Counted from the stretch's first letter, positions 46,938 through 57,079 are shown. The stretch: DNA of 64,000 bases from Sphingobium sp. KCTC 72723 (GCF_014280435.1 NZ_CP060388.1:3938001-4002000), one strand, 5' to 3'. Program-made: numbers and translations. Notes: generated by a model not told the origin, from the sequence alone.

Positions 46938-47294
46938 ATGATCACCATGTACGGCATCAAAAATTGCGACTCGATCAAGAAGGCCCGTAACTGGCTGGAC
47001 AATGAGCGCGTCCCCTACAGCTTCCACGACTATAAGGTTTCGGGCGTGGACAAGGGCAAGCTGGAAGAATGGGTGATGGAACATGGTTGGGAAACCATCC
47101 TCAACCGATCCGGCACCACGTTCAAGGCGCTGGATGCCGGGGACAAGGCGCATATCGACGCGGACAAGGCGATCCTGCTGATGATCACCAACCCTTCGAT
47201 GATCAAGCGGCCGATCCTCGACACTGGCAAGCAGATCATCATCGGTTTCAAGGCGACGACTTATGAGAACGCATTGGCGGGTGTGACGGCGTGA
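46938..47294 (+). CDS. ArsC/Spx-family reductase (YffB-like)
   Basis: A 118-residue thioredoxin-fold protein. MYGIKNCDSIKKARNWL carries the single N-terminal Cys, and the middle GTTFKAL and MIKRPIL segments are typical of the YffB branch. That branch is related to arsenate reductases but has no proven arsenate role. It overlaps the glycerophosphodiesterase start by 4 bp (GTGA), so the two are coupled. Confidence 0.87.
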   Translation: MITMYGIKNCDSIKKARNWLDNERVPYSFHDYKVSGVDKGKLEEWVMEHGWETILNRSGTTFKALDAGDKAHIDADKAILLMITNPSMIKRPILDTGKQIIIGFKATTYENALAGVTA

Positions 47295-48331
47295 CTGTCG
47301 GGAGCCTGATCCGCTCCTGCCTGTTACTGCTGGCTGCTGCCCTGTCCGTGGAGGTCGCCATGGCCGAACCGATCCTGATCGCCCATCGCGGCGCCAGCGG
47401 GGAACGCCCCGAACATACGCTCGCCGGCTATGAACGGGCGATCGACCAGGGGGCCGACTATATCGAACCCGACCTGGTCCTGACCAAGGATGGCGTGCTG
47501 GTCGCGCGCCATGAAAATGAGATAAGCGGCACCACCGATATTGCCGACCATCCCGAATTTGCCGATCGCAAGACGAGCAGGACGATCGACGGCGTGGCCA
47601 TGACCGGCTGGTTCACCGAGGATTTCACGCTCGCCGAACTGCGCACCCTGCGCGCGCGCGAACGGCTGCCCGACCTGCGGCCGGCCAATGTGCGTTTCGA
47701 CAGGCTCTATCCCGTCCCGACGTTCGAGGAGATATTGCAGCTGGTCCGTGCCAAGGAAGCGGAAGCCGGCCGTCGCATCGGCCTCTATCCCGAAACCAAG
47801 CATCCCAGCTATTTTGCCGGGCTTGGCCTGCCGCATCAGGCGGCGCTGCTCGATCTGCTCTCTCGCTATGGCTATCAAACCGAAGCCGACCCTGTATTCA
47901 TCCAGTCGTTCGAGGTCGGCAATCTGAAAGCCATTCGTGCCGCTTCACGCCTGCGCCTGATCCAGTTGGTCGATGCAGAAGGTGGCCCGGCCGACATGCC
48001 CGGCACCCGCTATGCGGATATGCTGGCATTGCGCGGCCTGTCGGACATTGCCGATTATGCCGACGGCATCGGCCCGTCTGCGGGGCAGGTGCTGACGACC
48101 GAAGGTGCGACCGGGTTGGTAGGGCGCGCCCATGATGCCGGGTTGCAGGTTCATGTCTGGACGTTGCGCACGGAAAACAGCTTCCTGCCTGTCCAATATC
48201 AACGGCCCGGCGACGTGCAGGGACGCGGCGATTTCGCCAGCTATGTCCGCGCGATTGCCGCGACCGGGGTGGACGGGCTGTTCAGCGATTTCCCCAAACA
48301 GGCAAAGGCCGCGTTGCGCGACTGGCCATGA
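47291..48331 (+). CDS. Glycerophosphodiester phosphodiesterase (periplasmic, GlpQ-like)
   Basis: A 346-residue precursor with a signal peptide (LLLLAAALSVEVAMA). The GDPD TIM barrel is evident from LIAHRGASGERPEHTLAGY, YIEPDLVLTKDGVLVARHE, LYPETKHP and the late VHVWTLRTEN. It hydrolyses glycerophosphodiesters to glycerol-3-phosphate and alcohols. The GTG start overlaps the preceding stop. Confidence 0.92.
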   Translation: MTVGSLIRSCLLLLAAALSVEVAMAEPILIAHRGASGERPEHTLAGYERAIDQGADYIEPDLVLTKDGVLVARHENEISGTTDIADHPEFADRKTSRTIDGVAMTGWFTEDFTLAELRTLRARERLPDLRPANVRFDRLYPVPTFEEILQLVRAKEAEAGRRIGLYPETKHPSYFAGLGLPHQAALLDLLSRYGYQTEADPVFIQSFEVGNLKAIRAASRLRLIQLVDAEGGPADMPGTRYADMLALRGLSDIADYADGIGPSAGQVLTTEGATGLVGRAHDAGLQVHVWTLRTENSFLPVQYQRPGDVQGRGDFASYVRAIAATGVDGLFSDFPKQAKAALRDWP

Positions 48332-48390
48332 TCAGCGAAAGCTGGGGCTGACGGCTTGTAAAACCGGCCACTTGGGCGAATAACGAAAAT

Positions 48391-48816
48391 ATGCTGTCTC
48401 AAAAGACCCGTTATGCCATTCGCGCGCTCCAGCATCTCGCCGACCGCTACCGTCAAGGCCCGGTGCCGCTGAACGAAATTGCCACGCGGCAGAATATTCC
48501 CGGCAAATTCCTGACGGTCATCCTGTCCGAATTGTCGCGCGAAGGGCTGGTCGCGACCCAGCGGGGGCGGGACGGGGGCTATTGGCTGGCGCTTGCGCCC
48601 GTCGACATCAGCTATGGCGACATCGTGCGGCTGACGCGCGGTTCGCTGGCGCTCACGCCGTGCGCCAGCCGGTTCGCGCATGAAAGCTGCACCAACTGCC
48701 TGCCCGAATCGGAATGTCGCCTGCATCGGGTGATGCTGCGCGTGCGCGACGAAACCGCCAAGGTGCTGGACAGCATCAGCCTGGCCGAACCGCTTGCCAT
48801 GGCCCAGGACGCATAG
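48391..48816 (+). CDS. Rrf2-family transcriptional regulator
   Basis: A 141-residue regulator with an N-terminal winged HTH (TRYAIRALQHLAD, then PGKFLTVILSELSREGLV). A cysteine set at residues 91, 100, 103 and 109 could bind an iron-sulfur cluster as in IscR-like members. The number and spacing differ from IscR, so the ligand is uncertain. Its targets are unknown; the adjacent MBL hydrolase is a candidate. Confidence 0.87.
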   Translation: MLSQKTRYAIRALQHLADRYRQGPVPLNEIATRQNIPGKFLTVILSELSREGLVATQRGRDGGYWLALAPVDISYGDIVRLTRGSLALTPCASRFAHESCTNCLPESECRLHRVMLRVRDETAKVLDSISLAEPLAMAQDA

Positions 48817-48870
48817 GGCATAGTGCAAGGAGGGCTTGCGCCTGCCCGGCCGCTTCGCCACATCGGGCGG

Positions 48871-49539
48871 ATGACCACGAACGCCCCCGACCGACCGCTC
48901 AAGGCCATGCTGATCCCGGTTACGCCGCTTCAGCAGAATTGCACCCTGTTCTGGTGTACGCAGACGATGCGGGGCGCCTTTGTCGATCCCGGCGGCGACT
49001 TGCCGGTACTCAAGCGCGCGGCGCAGCAGCAGGGCGTGACGATCGAGAAGCTGTTGGTCACGCACGGCCATATCGACCATTGCGGGCAGGCAGGCGTGCT
49101 GGCCCGCGACCTGGGCGTGCCGATCGAGGGGCCGCATGAGGATGACCGATTCTGGATCGACAAGCTGGCCGAGGATGGCAAGCGCTGGGGCGTGCCGGGC
49201 GAAAGTTTCGAGCCGGACCGCTGGCTGGTGGATGGCGATCAGGTAAGCGTCGGCACCCTGACGCTCGATGTGCTGCATTGCCCCGGCCATACCCCCGGCC
49301 ATGTCATATTCCACCATGCGCCCAGCAAGCTGGCAATTGTGGGCGACGTGCTGTTTCAGGGGTCGATCGGTCGCACCGACTTTCCACGCGGCAACCATCA
49401 GCAACTGATCGACGCGATCACTGGCAAGCTATGGCCGCTGGGTGGCGATACCGCCTTCGTTCCGGGCCATGGCCAGATGAGCAATTTCGCCCATGAACGC
49501 CGCACCAACCCCTTCGTCGCCGATTCGGTGTTGGGCTGA
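48871..49539 (+). CDS. MBL-fold hydrolase (GloB/YcbL-like)
   Basis: A 222-residue protein starting MTTNAPDRPLKA. Metal ligands are in THGHIDHCG, CPGHTPGH, VGDVLFQGSIGRTDF and FVPGHG, the glyoxalase II/YcbL layout. It likely hydrolyses S-lactoylglutathione or another thioester. It lies 55 bp after the Rrf2 gene in the same orientation. Confidence 0.9.
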   Translation: MTTNAPDRPLKAMLIPVTPLQQNCTLFWCTQTMRGAFVDPGGDLPVLKRAAQQQGVTIEKLLVTHGHIDHCGQAGVLARDLGVPIEGPHEDDRFWIDKLAEDGKRWGVPGESFEPDRWLVDGDQVSVGTLTLDVLHCPGHTPGHVIFHHAPSKLAIVGDVLFQGSIGRTDFPRGNHQQLIDAITGKLWPLGGDTAFVPGHGQMSNFAHERRTNPFVADSVLG

Positions 49540-49565
49540 TCCCTGCGATCGGACATGCCTGTATC

Positions 49566-49997
49566 TTACACCTGTGCGGCGAGAGCAGGGGGAACAGGCA
49601 TTTCCCGCGTGGCGGTATAGGCGATGGTCAGCGCCGTGATGGCCAGGCCCACCATGACGATCCATGTCAGCAGCGCGCCAGCGCCCCGCCACACGGTCGG
49701 CGCGTCGGCATCCATGCCGAACGCATGGGCGACCCGCGCCAGCACATAGACCAGCGCGCCGATCCACAGCCACAGCGATGCCCCGACCGCCATTTCGATC
49801 AAAGCGAACAGGATCAGGACGATTGGCGTATATTCGATGAAGTTGGCGTGCGCCCGCATCCGCCGTGCCAGCAGGCTGTTGCCCGAATCGCCGTGCATCA
49901 CCTTGTCCGCGATGCGAATCCGCGCGCATCGCGTTGCGATCCACAGGTTCAGCAGCGCGCAGGCGGCTGCAAAGGTCAGCGTGATCGGCAACAACAT
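49566..49997 (-). CDS. MAPEG-family membrane protein
   Basis: A 143-residue protein with four helices. The motif RMRAHANFIEYTPIVLILFALIE is characteristic of the MAPEG family (eicosanoid/glutathione membrane enzymes). Bacterial members may have glutathione transferase or peroxidase activity, with unknown substrates. It converges with the MBL hydrolase. Confidence 0.88.
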   Translation of the reverse strand: MLLPITLTFAAACALLNLWIATRCARIRIADKVMHGDSGNSLLARRMRAHANFIEYTPIVLILFALIEMAVGASLWLWIGALVYVLARVAHAFGMDADAPTVWRGAGALLTWIVMVGLAITALTIAYTATREMPVPPALAAQV

Positions 49998-50218
49998 CGG
50001 GCGTCTCCCTTATATTCCGGCCATGTTTCCGGCCATCTGCACCCTAGCCGTCCCGGTCCCATGGGCAAGGAAGGACTTGCACCCCGATCAAAAAGCGCTA
50101 TAGGCGCAGGGCTTCGCGATCACCCAGAGCCGCTAGGGTCTGCGGCGCCTGTGGCGTCAGCATCCAACGGGACTGGCCAGTCGCATAACTAGATCAATTC
50201 ACGGAATAAGGTGCCGAC

Positions 50219-50398
50219 ATGGCTGTCCCCAAGCGCAAAACTTCTCCTTCCAAGCGCGGTATGCGTCGCAGCCATGATTCGCTGCGCGTCGAAGCATTTC
50301 AGGAATGCTCGAACTGCGGCGAACTCAAGCGTCCGCATAATCTGTGTGACGCCTGTGGCCATTATAACGGCCGCGAAGTCGTCGCTGTCGGGGCGTAA
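50219..50398 (+). CDS. rpmF: 50S ribosomal protein L32
   Basis: A 59-residue protein, [18 protein letters not shown] onward. Four cysteines (CSNCGE and CDACGH) form the zinc-binding site found in many L32 proteins. It heads the usual rpmF-plsX-fabH cluster that links ribosome and fatty-acid synthesis. Confidence 0.97.
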   Translation: MAVPKRKTSPSKRGMRRSHDSLRVEAFQECSNCGELKRPHNLCDACGHYNGREVVAVGA

Positions 50399-50422
50399 CG
50401 ACTTTTCGATCTCCGCAAAGGG

Positions 50423-51490
50423 GTGATTAGGGTGTCAAGCCAACCGCGAATCGCAATCGACGCGATGGGCGGGGATGAAGGCGTGCGCGTAATGATGGCG
50501 GGTGTGGCGCTCGCCCGTCGCCGTCATGACGGGCTGCTATTCTCCCTGTTCGGCGACGAAACGCGCATAAAGGCGGCGCTCGACCACCATCCCCATTTGC
50601 GTGCGGCGTCCGAAGTCATTCACGCCGAAACGGTCGTGGATGGCGCGGACAAGCCGAGCGTTGCCATCCGCAAGAAGAACAGTTCGATGGCCATGGCCAT
50701 TGCCGCTGTGAAGTCGGGGCAGGCGGGAGCCGCTGTTTCCGCCGGCAATACCGGCGCGCTGATGGCGATGGCGAAAGTCGCGCTGCGCACCATGCCGGGC
50801 GTCGATCGGCCCGCGCTGGCGGCGATGCTGCCGACGCTGGGCGATAATGATGTCATCATGCTGGATCTGGGCGCGAACACCGAATGTGACGCGCGCAACC
50901 TGGTCCAGTTCGCGGTGATGGGCGCGGCCTATGCCCGCATCGCCTTTGACCTGGAACGGCCCCGCGTCCGCCTGCTCAACATCGGCACCGAAGAATTGAA
51001 GGGTACGGAGGAAATCCGTGACGCCGCCGCTGTGTTGCGCGCTGCCGACACCCTGCCGCTGCGGTTCGAAGGCTTTACCGAAGGCGACAAGATCGGTCGC
51101 GGCGATACCGACGTGATCGTATGCGACGGCTTTTCCGGCAATGTCGCGCTCAAGACCGCCGAAGGCACCGCCCGCTTCGTCACCGATGTGCTGCGCAAGG
51201 CGTTTACCAGCTCGATTCGCTCGAAGATCGGCTTCCTGATCTCCAAGCCTGCGATGCACCTGCTCAAACATCATCTCGACCCCAACAACCATAATGGCGC
51301 AGTTTTCCTGGGCCTCAACGGCGTGGTCGTCAAAAGCCATGGCAGCGCGGACGAAAAGGGCGTGGCCAATGCCGTCCATGTCGCCGCCCGCCTGCTGGAA
51401 GAGGATATTACGCGCCGGATCGCCGCCGACATGGCGGGCATTGCGTCGCTGTCCGCCGCCGCGACCAAGCTGGAGCAGCCCGTCAAGTGA
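50423..51490 (+). CDS. plsX: Phosphate acyltransferase PlsX
   Basis: A 355-residue peripheral membrane enzyme that makes acyl-phosphate from acyl-ACP for phospholipid synthesis. [12 protein letters not shown] at the N-terminus, [13 protein letters not shown] and [18 protein letters not shown] [13 protein letters not shown] are typical. Two GTG starts (50423 and 50432) are possible; AAGGGG precedes both. It lies 24 bp after rpmF and overlaps fabH by 4 bp. Confidence 0.96.
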   Translation: MIRVSSQPRIAIDAMGGDEGVRVMMAGVALARRRHDGLLFSLFGDETRIKAALDHHPHLRAASEVIHAETVVDGADKPSVAIRKKNSSMAMAIAAVKSGQAGAAVSAGNTGALMAMAKVALRTMPGVDRPALAAMLPTLGDNDVIMLDLGANTECDARNLVQFAVMGAAYARIAFDLERPRVRLLNIGTEELKGTEEIRDAAAVLRAADTLPLRFEGFTEGDKIGRGDTDVIVCDGFSGNVALKTAEGTARFVTDVLRKAFTSSIRSKIGFLISKPAMHLLKHHLDPNNHNGAVFLGLNGVVVKSHGSADEKGVANAVHVAARLLEEDITRRIAADMAGIASLSAAATKLEQPVK

Positions 51491-52455
51491 TCCGCCGTTC
51501 CATTCTTCTGGGGACCGGCTCTGCCCTGCCCGTGCGCGCCGTCAGCAACGCCGAACTGGCGCAGACCGTCGATACCAGCGACGAATGGATCGTGGAGCGC
51601 ACCGGCATCCGCAACCGCCATATTGCAGGTGAGGGCGAAACCACCGCCACGCTGGCGACCGATGCTGCCCGCACCGCGATCGATGCGGCAGGCATAGCGG
51701 CGCAGGACATCGACCTTATCGTGCTGGCGACGGCCACCCCGGACCAGACTTTCCCCGCCACCGCGACCAAGGTGCAGGCGGCGCTCGGCATCAATGATTG
51801 CGTCGCTTTTGACGTGGCGGCGGTCTGTTCGGGTTTCCTCTATGCGGTCACCGTGGCGGACAGCATGATCCGGTCGGGAGCCGCCAACCGCGCGCTGGTG
51901 ATTGGCGCGGAGACGTTCAGCCGCATCCTCGACTGGGAAGATCGCGCCACCTGCGTCCTGTTTGGCGATGGCGCAGGTGCGGTCGTGTTGGGCGCGGAAG
52001 AAACGGCTGATGGCGCACGCGGCATATTGGCCGCCAAACTCCATGCCGATGGCCGCCATAACCAGCTTCTCTATGTCGATGGCGGACCGTCCACGACGCA
52101 GACCGTGGGCAAATTGCGGATGAAGGGGCAGGAAGTGTTCCGCCACGCCGTCGTCAATCTGGCCTCCGTCCTTAACGAAGTCATGGCCATTGCGGGCCTG
52201 TCCAACAGCGACATCGACTGGCTGGTGCCGCATCAGGCCAATGCCCGCATCCTCGACGCGACTGCGCGCAAGCTGAAATTGTCGCCCGACCGGGTGGTGG
52301 TGACGGTCGATCGTCACGCCAACACCTCTGCTGCCTCCGTTCCGCTGGCGCTGGACCTTGCGGTGCGCGATGGACGCATCAAGGCAGGCGATCTGGTCGT
52401 GCTGGAAGCGATGGGCGGTGGCTTTACCTGGGGCGCTTGCGTCCTGCGGGTCTGA
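51487..52455 (+). CDS. fabH: 3-oxoacyl-ACP synthase III
   Basis: A 322-residue enzyme that starts fatty-acid elongation by condensing acetyl-CoA with malonyl-ACP. The catalytic Cys lies in [11 protein letters not shown], the His in [11 protein letters not shown] and the Asn in [12 protein letters not shown]. The GTG start overlaps the plsX stop (GTGA). Confidence 0.96.
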   Translation: MIRRSILLGTGSALPVRAVSNAELAQTVDTSDEWIVERTGIRNRHIAGEGETTATLATDAARTAIDAAGIAAQDIDLIVLATATPDQTFPATATKVQAALGINDCVAFDVAAVCSGFLYAVTVADSMIRSGAANRALVIGAETFSRILDWEDRATCVLFGDGAGAVVLGAEETADGARGILAAKLHADGRHNQLLYVDGGPSTTQTVGKLRMKGQEVFRHAVVNLASVLNEVMAIAGLSNSDIDWLVPHQANARILDATARKLKLSPDRVVVTVDRHANTSAASVPLALDLAVRDGRIKAGDLVVLEAMGGGFTWGACVLRV

Positions 52456-52552
52456 TTGGGCCGATCCAGCTTGCCAAAGTCTTGCATATGCATCACATTT
52501 GGCGCTGACCGATCGCGTGTTCGGTCGCTTGGGGAAGCTGGGGGGATGTCGG

Positions 52553-52843
52553 ATGACGGGAACTTTGACACGGGCCGATCTGGCTGAAAGCGTCAATCGC
52601 CATGTCGGCCTGTCGCGGGCGGAAGCCGCGGCGCTGATCGAATCCATTCTCGACCATATGTCCGGCGCGCTGGAACGGGGCGAAAATGTGAAGATTTCCA
52701 GCTTCGGCACCTTCGTCCTGCGGGACAAGAACCAGCGCATGGGTCGCAACCCCAAGACCGGGATCGAAGTGCCGATCGAACCGCGCCGTGTCCTGACCTT
52801 CCGCGCCAGCCAGACGATGCGCGAACGGATCGCCGACGCCTGA
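52553..52843 (+). CDS. ihfA: Integration host factor alpha subunit
   Basis: A 96-residue DNA-bending protein, [19 protein letters not shown] onward. [24 protein letters not shown] covers the DNA-binding arm with the intercalating proline region. IHF bends DNA for recombination and transcription and could assist the island integrase. It follows fabH in the same direction, as usual in alphaproteobacteria. Confidence 0.94.
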   Translation: MTGTLTRADLAESVNRHVGLSRAEAAALIESILDHMSGALERGENVKISSFGTFVLRDKNQRMGRNPKTGIEVPIEPRRVLTFRASQTMRERIADA

Positions 52844-52899
52844 TCTGCATCATATGCCCGGCCGTTGTCGATGACGCGGCTTTGGCCTAGGTTCAATCC

Positions 52900-53913
52900 A
52901 TGGATGACAGTGCAACCGACCCGGTAAAGAGCATCACGGATCTGGCCCGCATCGCCGGCGTGTCGGTATCCACCATTTCGCGGGCGTTGACCGGCAAGGG
53001 TGCGCTGAACAAGCATACCCGTGAAAAGATCAAGGCGCTGGCCGATGCCCATGGTTTTCGCCTGAATGTCGCCGCGCAGAATCTGCGGCTGGGCAGGACC
53101 GGGGCGATTGCCGTATTGTTGCCGCTGGGCCATGCACGCGGCCAGCATCTGTCCGATCCATTCTTCATGGCGATGCTGGGCTTTCTGGCCGATGCGCTGA
53201 CCGACCGGGGTTATGACCTGCTGCTGTCCCGCGTTTTGCCCGAAGGGGACGGGTGGCTGGATGCGTTCATCCGGGCGGGGCGCACCGACGGCATCATCAT
53301 CATTGGCCAGTCGGACCAGAGCGCCGTGCTGGATCGTACCGCTGCGACCTATCGGCCCATGGCGATCTGGGGCGAACATGCGCCCGATAATGTCCATGTC
53401 ACCGTCGGGTCCGACAATGTCGCGGGCGGTGCGCTGGCAGCCCGGCATCTGGTGGAGCGGGGGCGCCGCAAGCTCGCCTTTTTCGGCAATGTCGGCGTGC
53501 CGGAATTTGCCGCCCGCTATCAAGGCTTCGTCGCGGCCTTGCCCGAAGAAGTGCGCGGCGACGTCGATCTGGTCCACAGCCAGATCACGGCCGAAGCCAG
53601 CCTGGAGAGCGCGTCCGCCTATTTCGCGGCGGGTCATCGGCCGGACGGCATTTTTGCGGCGTCCGATGTGGTTGCTATGTCGATCATGTCCGCTGCCGCC
53701 GAACAGGGTATCGGCGTGCCGGGCGACCTGTCGGTCATCGGTTTCGACGATATTCCCATTGCGCGCCTGTCCCATCCGCCGCTGACCACCATAAGGCAGG
53801 ATATAGAGGCGGGCGCGCGGCAACTGGTCGATCTGCTGTTCCGCCGGATGGGCGGGGAAGAGGCCGGGCCGGTGCAGATCGCCCCCACCCTCGTCATCCG
53901 CGAATCGAGCTGA
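52900..53913 (+). CDS. LacI-family transcriptional regulator
   Basis: A 337-residue regulator with an N-terminal HTH (ITDLARIAGVSVSTISRALTG) and a hinge plus periplasmic-binding-like effector domain (GRTDGIIIIGQ, VIGFDDIPIARLSHPPLTTI). Such proteins usually respond to sugars. No sugar genes are adjacent, so it is an orphan here. The 3' end overlaps the convergent phosphatase gene by 20 bp. Confidence 0.92.
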   Translation: MDDSATDPVKSITDLARIAGVSVSTISRALTGKGALNKHTREKIKALADAHGFRLNVAAQNLRLGRTGAIAVLLPLGHARGQHLSDPFFMAMLGFLADALTDRGYDLLLSRVLPEGDGWLDAFIRAGRTDGIIIIGQSDQSAVLDRTAATYRPMAIWGEHAPDNVHVTVGSDNVAGGALAARHLVERGRRKLAFFGNVGVPEFAARYQGFVAALPEEVRGDVDLVHSQITAEASLESASAYFAAGHRPDGIFAASDVVAMSIMSAAAEQGIGVPGDLSVIGFDDIPIARLSHPPLTTIRQDIEAGARQLVDLLFRRMGGEEAGPVQIAPTLVIRESS

Positions 53914-54367
53914 GCCGTTTCACGATGGCCATTGCGGCGCGGGTGACATCGTCCCATGTCGCGTCGAACCCGGCGGCGTCGCCATAATAGGGATCGGTCA
54001 CGCCAGACCCTTCGCGCCCCGGCACCATATCCATCAACAGGCCCAGCGCCGCGCCGCCATCGGACGGGCGGATGCGGCGCAGATTGTTCAGATTGTCGCT
54101 GTCGAGCGCAAAAATATGGGTGAAGCGGCGGAAGTCCGCTGCCGTCACTTGTCGCCCGCGATAGCCCGAAATGTCGATGCCATGGCGCGCCGCCACCGCC
54201 TGCGCACGGGTGTCGGGCGGGCAATCGACATGCCAGTCGCCAGTCCCCGCCGAATCGACCTGCACCACCAGCCCTGCCTTGGCGGCTTCCGCCCGGAGCG
54301 CCGCTTCGGCCAGTGGCGAGCGGCAGATATTACCCAGGCAGACGAACAAGACAGCAGGCGCGCTCAT
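53894..54367 (-). CDS. Low-molecular-weight protein-tyrosine phosphatase
   Basis: A 157-residue phosphatase. The P-loop VCLGNICRSP near the N-terminus contains the catalytic Cys and Arg, and the general-acid Asp lies in VTDPYYGD. It is downstream of, and overlaps by 4 bp (ATGA), the HerA-like ATPase gene. Possible targets include tyrosine kinases of polysaccharide export, none of which is in view. Confidence 0.93.
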   Translation of the reverse strand: MSAPAVLFVCLGNICRSPLAEAALRAEAAKAGLVVQVDSAGTGDWHVDCPPDTRAQAVAARHGIDISGYRGRQVTAADFRRFTHIFALDSDNLNNLRRIRPSDGGAALGLLMDMVPGREGSGVTDPYYGDAAGFDATWDDVTRAAMAIVKRLSSIRG

Positions 54368-55815
54368 CCGTCCGCCGCCGCCGTCGACAGGCCCAGCCCC
54401 GGCACGCCGATGGAACGCTTGCCCGAAAAATCGGTCCGCGCGACGATGACGCCCAGTTTTTCCATATAGTCGATCAGCCGCCGCACCCGGCCCGGCGAAC
54501 TGGTGCCATAGGCGCGGGCCAGCGCCGCGTCGTCGGGGCAGGGATGGCCCTGCATCGCGGCGCGCGCGATCAGCAGGAAGGGGGCGAGCATATCCTCCGG
54601 CAGCGGTTGCGCCGCCTTCATCGCGTCCTGCCAGCGCGGATCGTTGGCATCGGCCATGCCCGCCTGCGCCATCGCCAGCCGCTTGCGGAAGGCGGGCAGA
54701 TCGAGCGGCGGGGTGCGCAGCCCCTTCATCCGGCAGCGCACGCCAAAATCCTGATAGAGCGCCGACACGCCGGGCGCGGCATCGCCCAGATCGGCGACGA
54801 TCTCCTCCAGCACGGCGATGATCACTGGCTCATTCTGGCCGAAGTCCAGTTCGGGCGCGGCGGGCTTGGCAGAGGGGGTGTCGGCCAGCGCGCGCATGAT
54901 TTCCTCGACCGGGCGGGGCGGCGGATCGGCACGGGGGGCGGGGGCAGGGGTTGCCGCGTCGTCGCTGCGTGCGAACAGCAATTCCTGCATATCCTCGCCA
55001 TTGGTGGTGGGCGGGGCGATCAGCTTGTGCGTGCCGCCGCGCGTGCTGGTCTGCACCGCGCCGATCTTTACCGCGACCGGGCGGCGGCAAATGGCCGGGC
55101 CGAGCGCCAGAAAGCGACCACGCTCCAGATCGCGAATCTGTTCCGCCTGCCGCCGTTCCATGCCCAGCAGGTCTGCGGCGCGGGCCATGTCGATATCCAG
55201 AAAGGTGCGGCCCATCAGGAAATTGCTGGCTTCGGCCGCGACATTCTTGGCGAGTTTGGCGAGGCGTTGCGTGGCGATGACGCCCGCTAACCCGCGCTTG
55301 CGCCCCCGGCACATCAGGTTGGTCATGGCGGCGAGCGACAGGCGGCGCGCTTCGTCCGACACATCGCCAGCTGACACGGGGGCGAACATCTGCGCTTCGT
55401 CCACCACCACCAGCGCGGGATACCAATGGTCGCGCGGCGCATCGAACAAAGTGGACAGGAAGGAGGCGGCGCATTTCATCTGCGCCTCCAGCTCCAGCGA
55501 TTCCAGGCTCAGGACGACCGAGGCGCGATGTTCGCGGATGCGCGACGCCATCTTGACGATCTCACGCTCGTCATAATCGCCCGCATCGATCACGATATGG
55601 CCGTAACGATCCGCCAGCGTGACGAAGTCGCCCTCCGGGTCGATCACCACCTGCTGCACCATGGGCGCGGACTCTTCCAGCAGGCGGCGCAGCAGATGCG
55701 ATTTGCCGGAACCCGAATTGCCCTGAACGAGCAGCCGGGTGGCGAGCAATTCCTCTACATCGACCAGCACGGCCTTGCCGGCGCTGTCGGTTCCTATGCT
55801 GATGCTGGCGGTCAC
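54364..55815 (-). CDS. HerA/VirB4-like P-loop ATPase
   Basis: A 483-residue ATPase read from the GTG at 55815; the frame stays open upstream but that part coincides with a repeat. Walker A is GNSGSGKSHLLRRLL, Walker B LVVVDEAQMF, and VIATQRLAKL follows as in DUF87/HerA proteins. The C-terminal part is helical with a winged-helix-like end. HerA relatives act in DNA translocation or processing, usually with NurA, which is not present. Its role here is unknown. Confidence 0.82.
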   Translation of the reverse strand: MTASISIGTDSAGKAVLVDVEELLATRLLVQGNSGSGKSHLLRRLLEESAPMVQQVVIDPEGDFVTLADRYGHIVIDAGDYDEREIVKMASRIREHRASVVLSLESLELEAQMKCAASFLSTLFDAPRDHWYPALVVVDEAQMFAPVSAGDVSDEARRLSLAAMTNLMCRGRKRGLAGVIATQRLAKLAKNVAAEASNFLMGRTFLDIDMARAADLLGMERRQAEQIRDLERGRFLALGPAICRRPVAVKIGAVQTSTRGGTHKLIAPPTTNGEDMQELLFARSDDAATPAPAPRADPPPRPVEEIMRALADTPSAKPAAPELDFGQNEPVIIAVLEEIVADLGDAAPGVSALYQDFGVRCRMKGLRTPPLDLPAFRKRLAMAQAGMADANDPRWQDAMKAAQPLPEDMLAPFLLIARAAMQGHPCPDDAALARAYGTSSPGRVRRLIDYMEKLGVIVARTDFSGKRSIGVPGLGLSTAAADG

Positions 55816-55885
55816 GAAACTGTCTTTGGCGTGAGGGCGGGGGGAGTGCAAGGGGCGTGGCGCGGGGCAGGCGTCGGGGGCGGTG

Positions 55886-56367
55886 CGAAGTTCACACCGT
55901 CGTCGGGCCAATCGGGCCAGTTGCAACGGTAAAGCCACGCTAAAGTAACAGGCACGCTACGCCAAAGCGACAGGCAGGCCACTGGCGCGCGCTGTTCGAG
56001 CATGAGTGCGGGGAGCGCAATGACGGGAGTGGTGCAGGTTTCCAACACGAGACGCTAGCGCTGCGCCTTTGGGGAGGACGCAGGCGGTGGCAGATCGGGC
56101 GCGAAGGGATCCGCCATGCGGGCGTCATATTGCACCAGCGCCCAGGCCCAGCTGCGGTCGAACATCGTGCCGGTCAGGCGGCGGCGCAGGCGATGCGCGC
56201 TGATGCGCGACATGCCCACGCTTTGCGCCGCGTGCGTCACGCTGCCGGTTTCGAGCAGGGCGATGAGGAAAGCGCGCTGCTTGGCGGGGGTCCAGTGGGT
56301 GCGGTCGGGGGCGGGATGCGGGGGCATCCGACAGGATAGATCAGAGGCAATGGTGGTAGGAAAGGGG
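55886..56367. repeat. HTH-cassette repeat, copy with gene
   Basis: This 482-bp unit holds the small HTH gene. Its two flanks recur at 38179-38398 without the gene. The right flank starts exactly at the HTH start codon (CAT, then CC and CAGGATAGATCAGAG). Confidence 0.7.
56055..56327 (-). CDS. Small HTH protein
   Basis: A 90-residue protein. HWTPAKQRAFLIALLETGSVTHAAQSVG and MSRISAHRLRRRL form a helix-turn-helix like those of small sphingomonad proteins that occur in many copies per genome. A FDRSWAWALVQYDARM helix and a Pro-rich tail follow. It lies within a repeat unit and could bind that unit's conserved flanks, but this is inference. Confidence 0.72.
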   Translation of the reverse strand: MPPHPAPDRTHWTPAKQRAFLIALLETGSVTHAAQSVGMSRISAHRLRRRLTGTMFDRSWAWALVQYDARMADPFAPDLPPPASSPKAQR

Positions 56368-56425
56368 GATGACGAGCAGGGGGAGGAGCGCGCAAAGTGT
56401 CAGTGCAAGCAGGTTTACACGATTG

Positions 56426-56875
56426 CTATTTAGGTTTCTGAGCGAGCATTGATGTCCGCTGTTCCAGATGAGCATATTCCAACGGCACGTCTCGATTTTT
56501 GGGCCAGTATCCAGCACCTTTGAGATTATGAAAGCGGTTTGAACGCCAGATATTAGTGCCAAGCACTTTCGTTTTATCCCCCCCTTCAACCTCAAATCCG
56601 GCATTTTCGACATGCTCCAAAAGTTGGCTGCGCGTCATTGGCTTTTCGTTAGCGAGAATTGCTCGTTCAATTTCGTCCATCATGCTGGAAACTATCGCTG
56701 CCTTTTTTTCGCGAAGTGACACCGACGGAAACAGTGTTCCTTGCGAGGCAGGTTTTGTGTCAGGAACGTGTCGAGAACGGATGCCCTGATATGATGCTAT
56801 AAAGCGATCAAGCGCTTCAAGCTCATTTCGGAGTTCGTCACGGCGATCCAATGCCTTTTGAAGCAATTCGTCCAT
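56426..56875 (-). CDS. Hypothetical protein with coiled coil and HTH-like domain
   Basis: A 149-residue protein. An N-terminal coiled coil (ALDRRDELRNELEALDRFI), a linker, and a C-terminal segment KPMTRSQLLEHVENAGFEV then NIWRSNRFHNLKGAGYW resemble a HARE-HTH-like or winged-helix domain. The region is much more AT-rich than the surroundings, which suggests transfer. Not recognised further. Confidence 0.6.
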   Translation of the reverse strand: MDELLQKALDRRDELRNELEALDRFIASYQGIRSRHVPDTKPASQGTLFPSVSLREKKAAIVSSMMDEIERAILANEKPMTRSQLLEHVENAGFEVEGGDKTKVLGTNIWRSNRFHNLKGAGYWPKNRDVPLEYAHLEQRTSMLAQKPK

Positions 56876-57048
56876 GACTGTCTCCCTCGCGCTATTTCAA
56901 GGCCATATTGACACAAAAGTCAACTCAAAACGAGGACTCCACAATATGTGAGTTGCTTAATGAGTGTTAATCATTTAGATTACTAAAATATTGAAACGAG
57001 GATTCGCCATTTAACATTCCAGCCAGCGCAGCGCTGAAGGATCGAACG

Positions 57049-57079
57049 AAAAAAAGGCCGACCTTTCGGCCGACCTTTT
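57049..57079 (-). terminator. Rho-independent terminator (minus strand)
   Basis: On the minus strand, AAAAGGTCGGCC, a GAAA tetraloop and GGTCGGCCTTTT form a 12-bp stem with two G-U pairs, followed by more T (run of seven). On the plus strand the G-U pairs become C-A mismatches, so it is built for minus-strand transcripts. No protein gene ends here. Confidence 0.75.

Noticed and set aside
51271..53823. An 850-codon open frame on the minus strand
   Set aside because: It lies opposite plsX, fabH, ihfA and the LacI gene, which all have clear family motifs. Long antisense frames are expected in GC-rich DNA.
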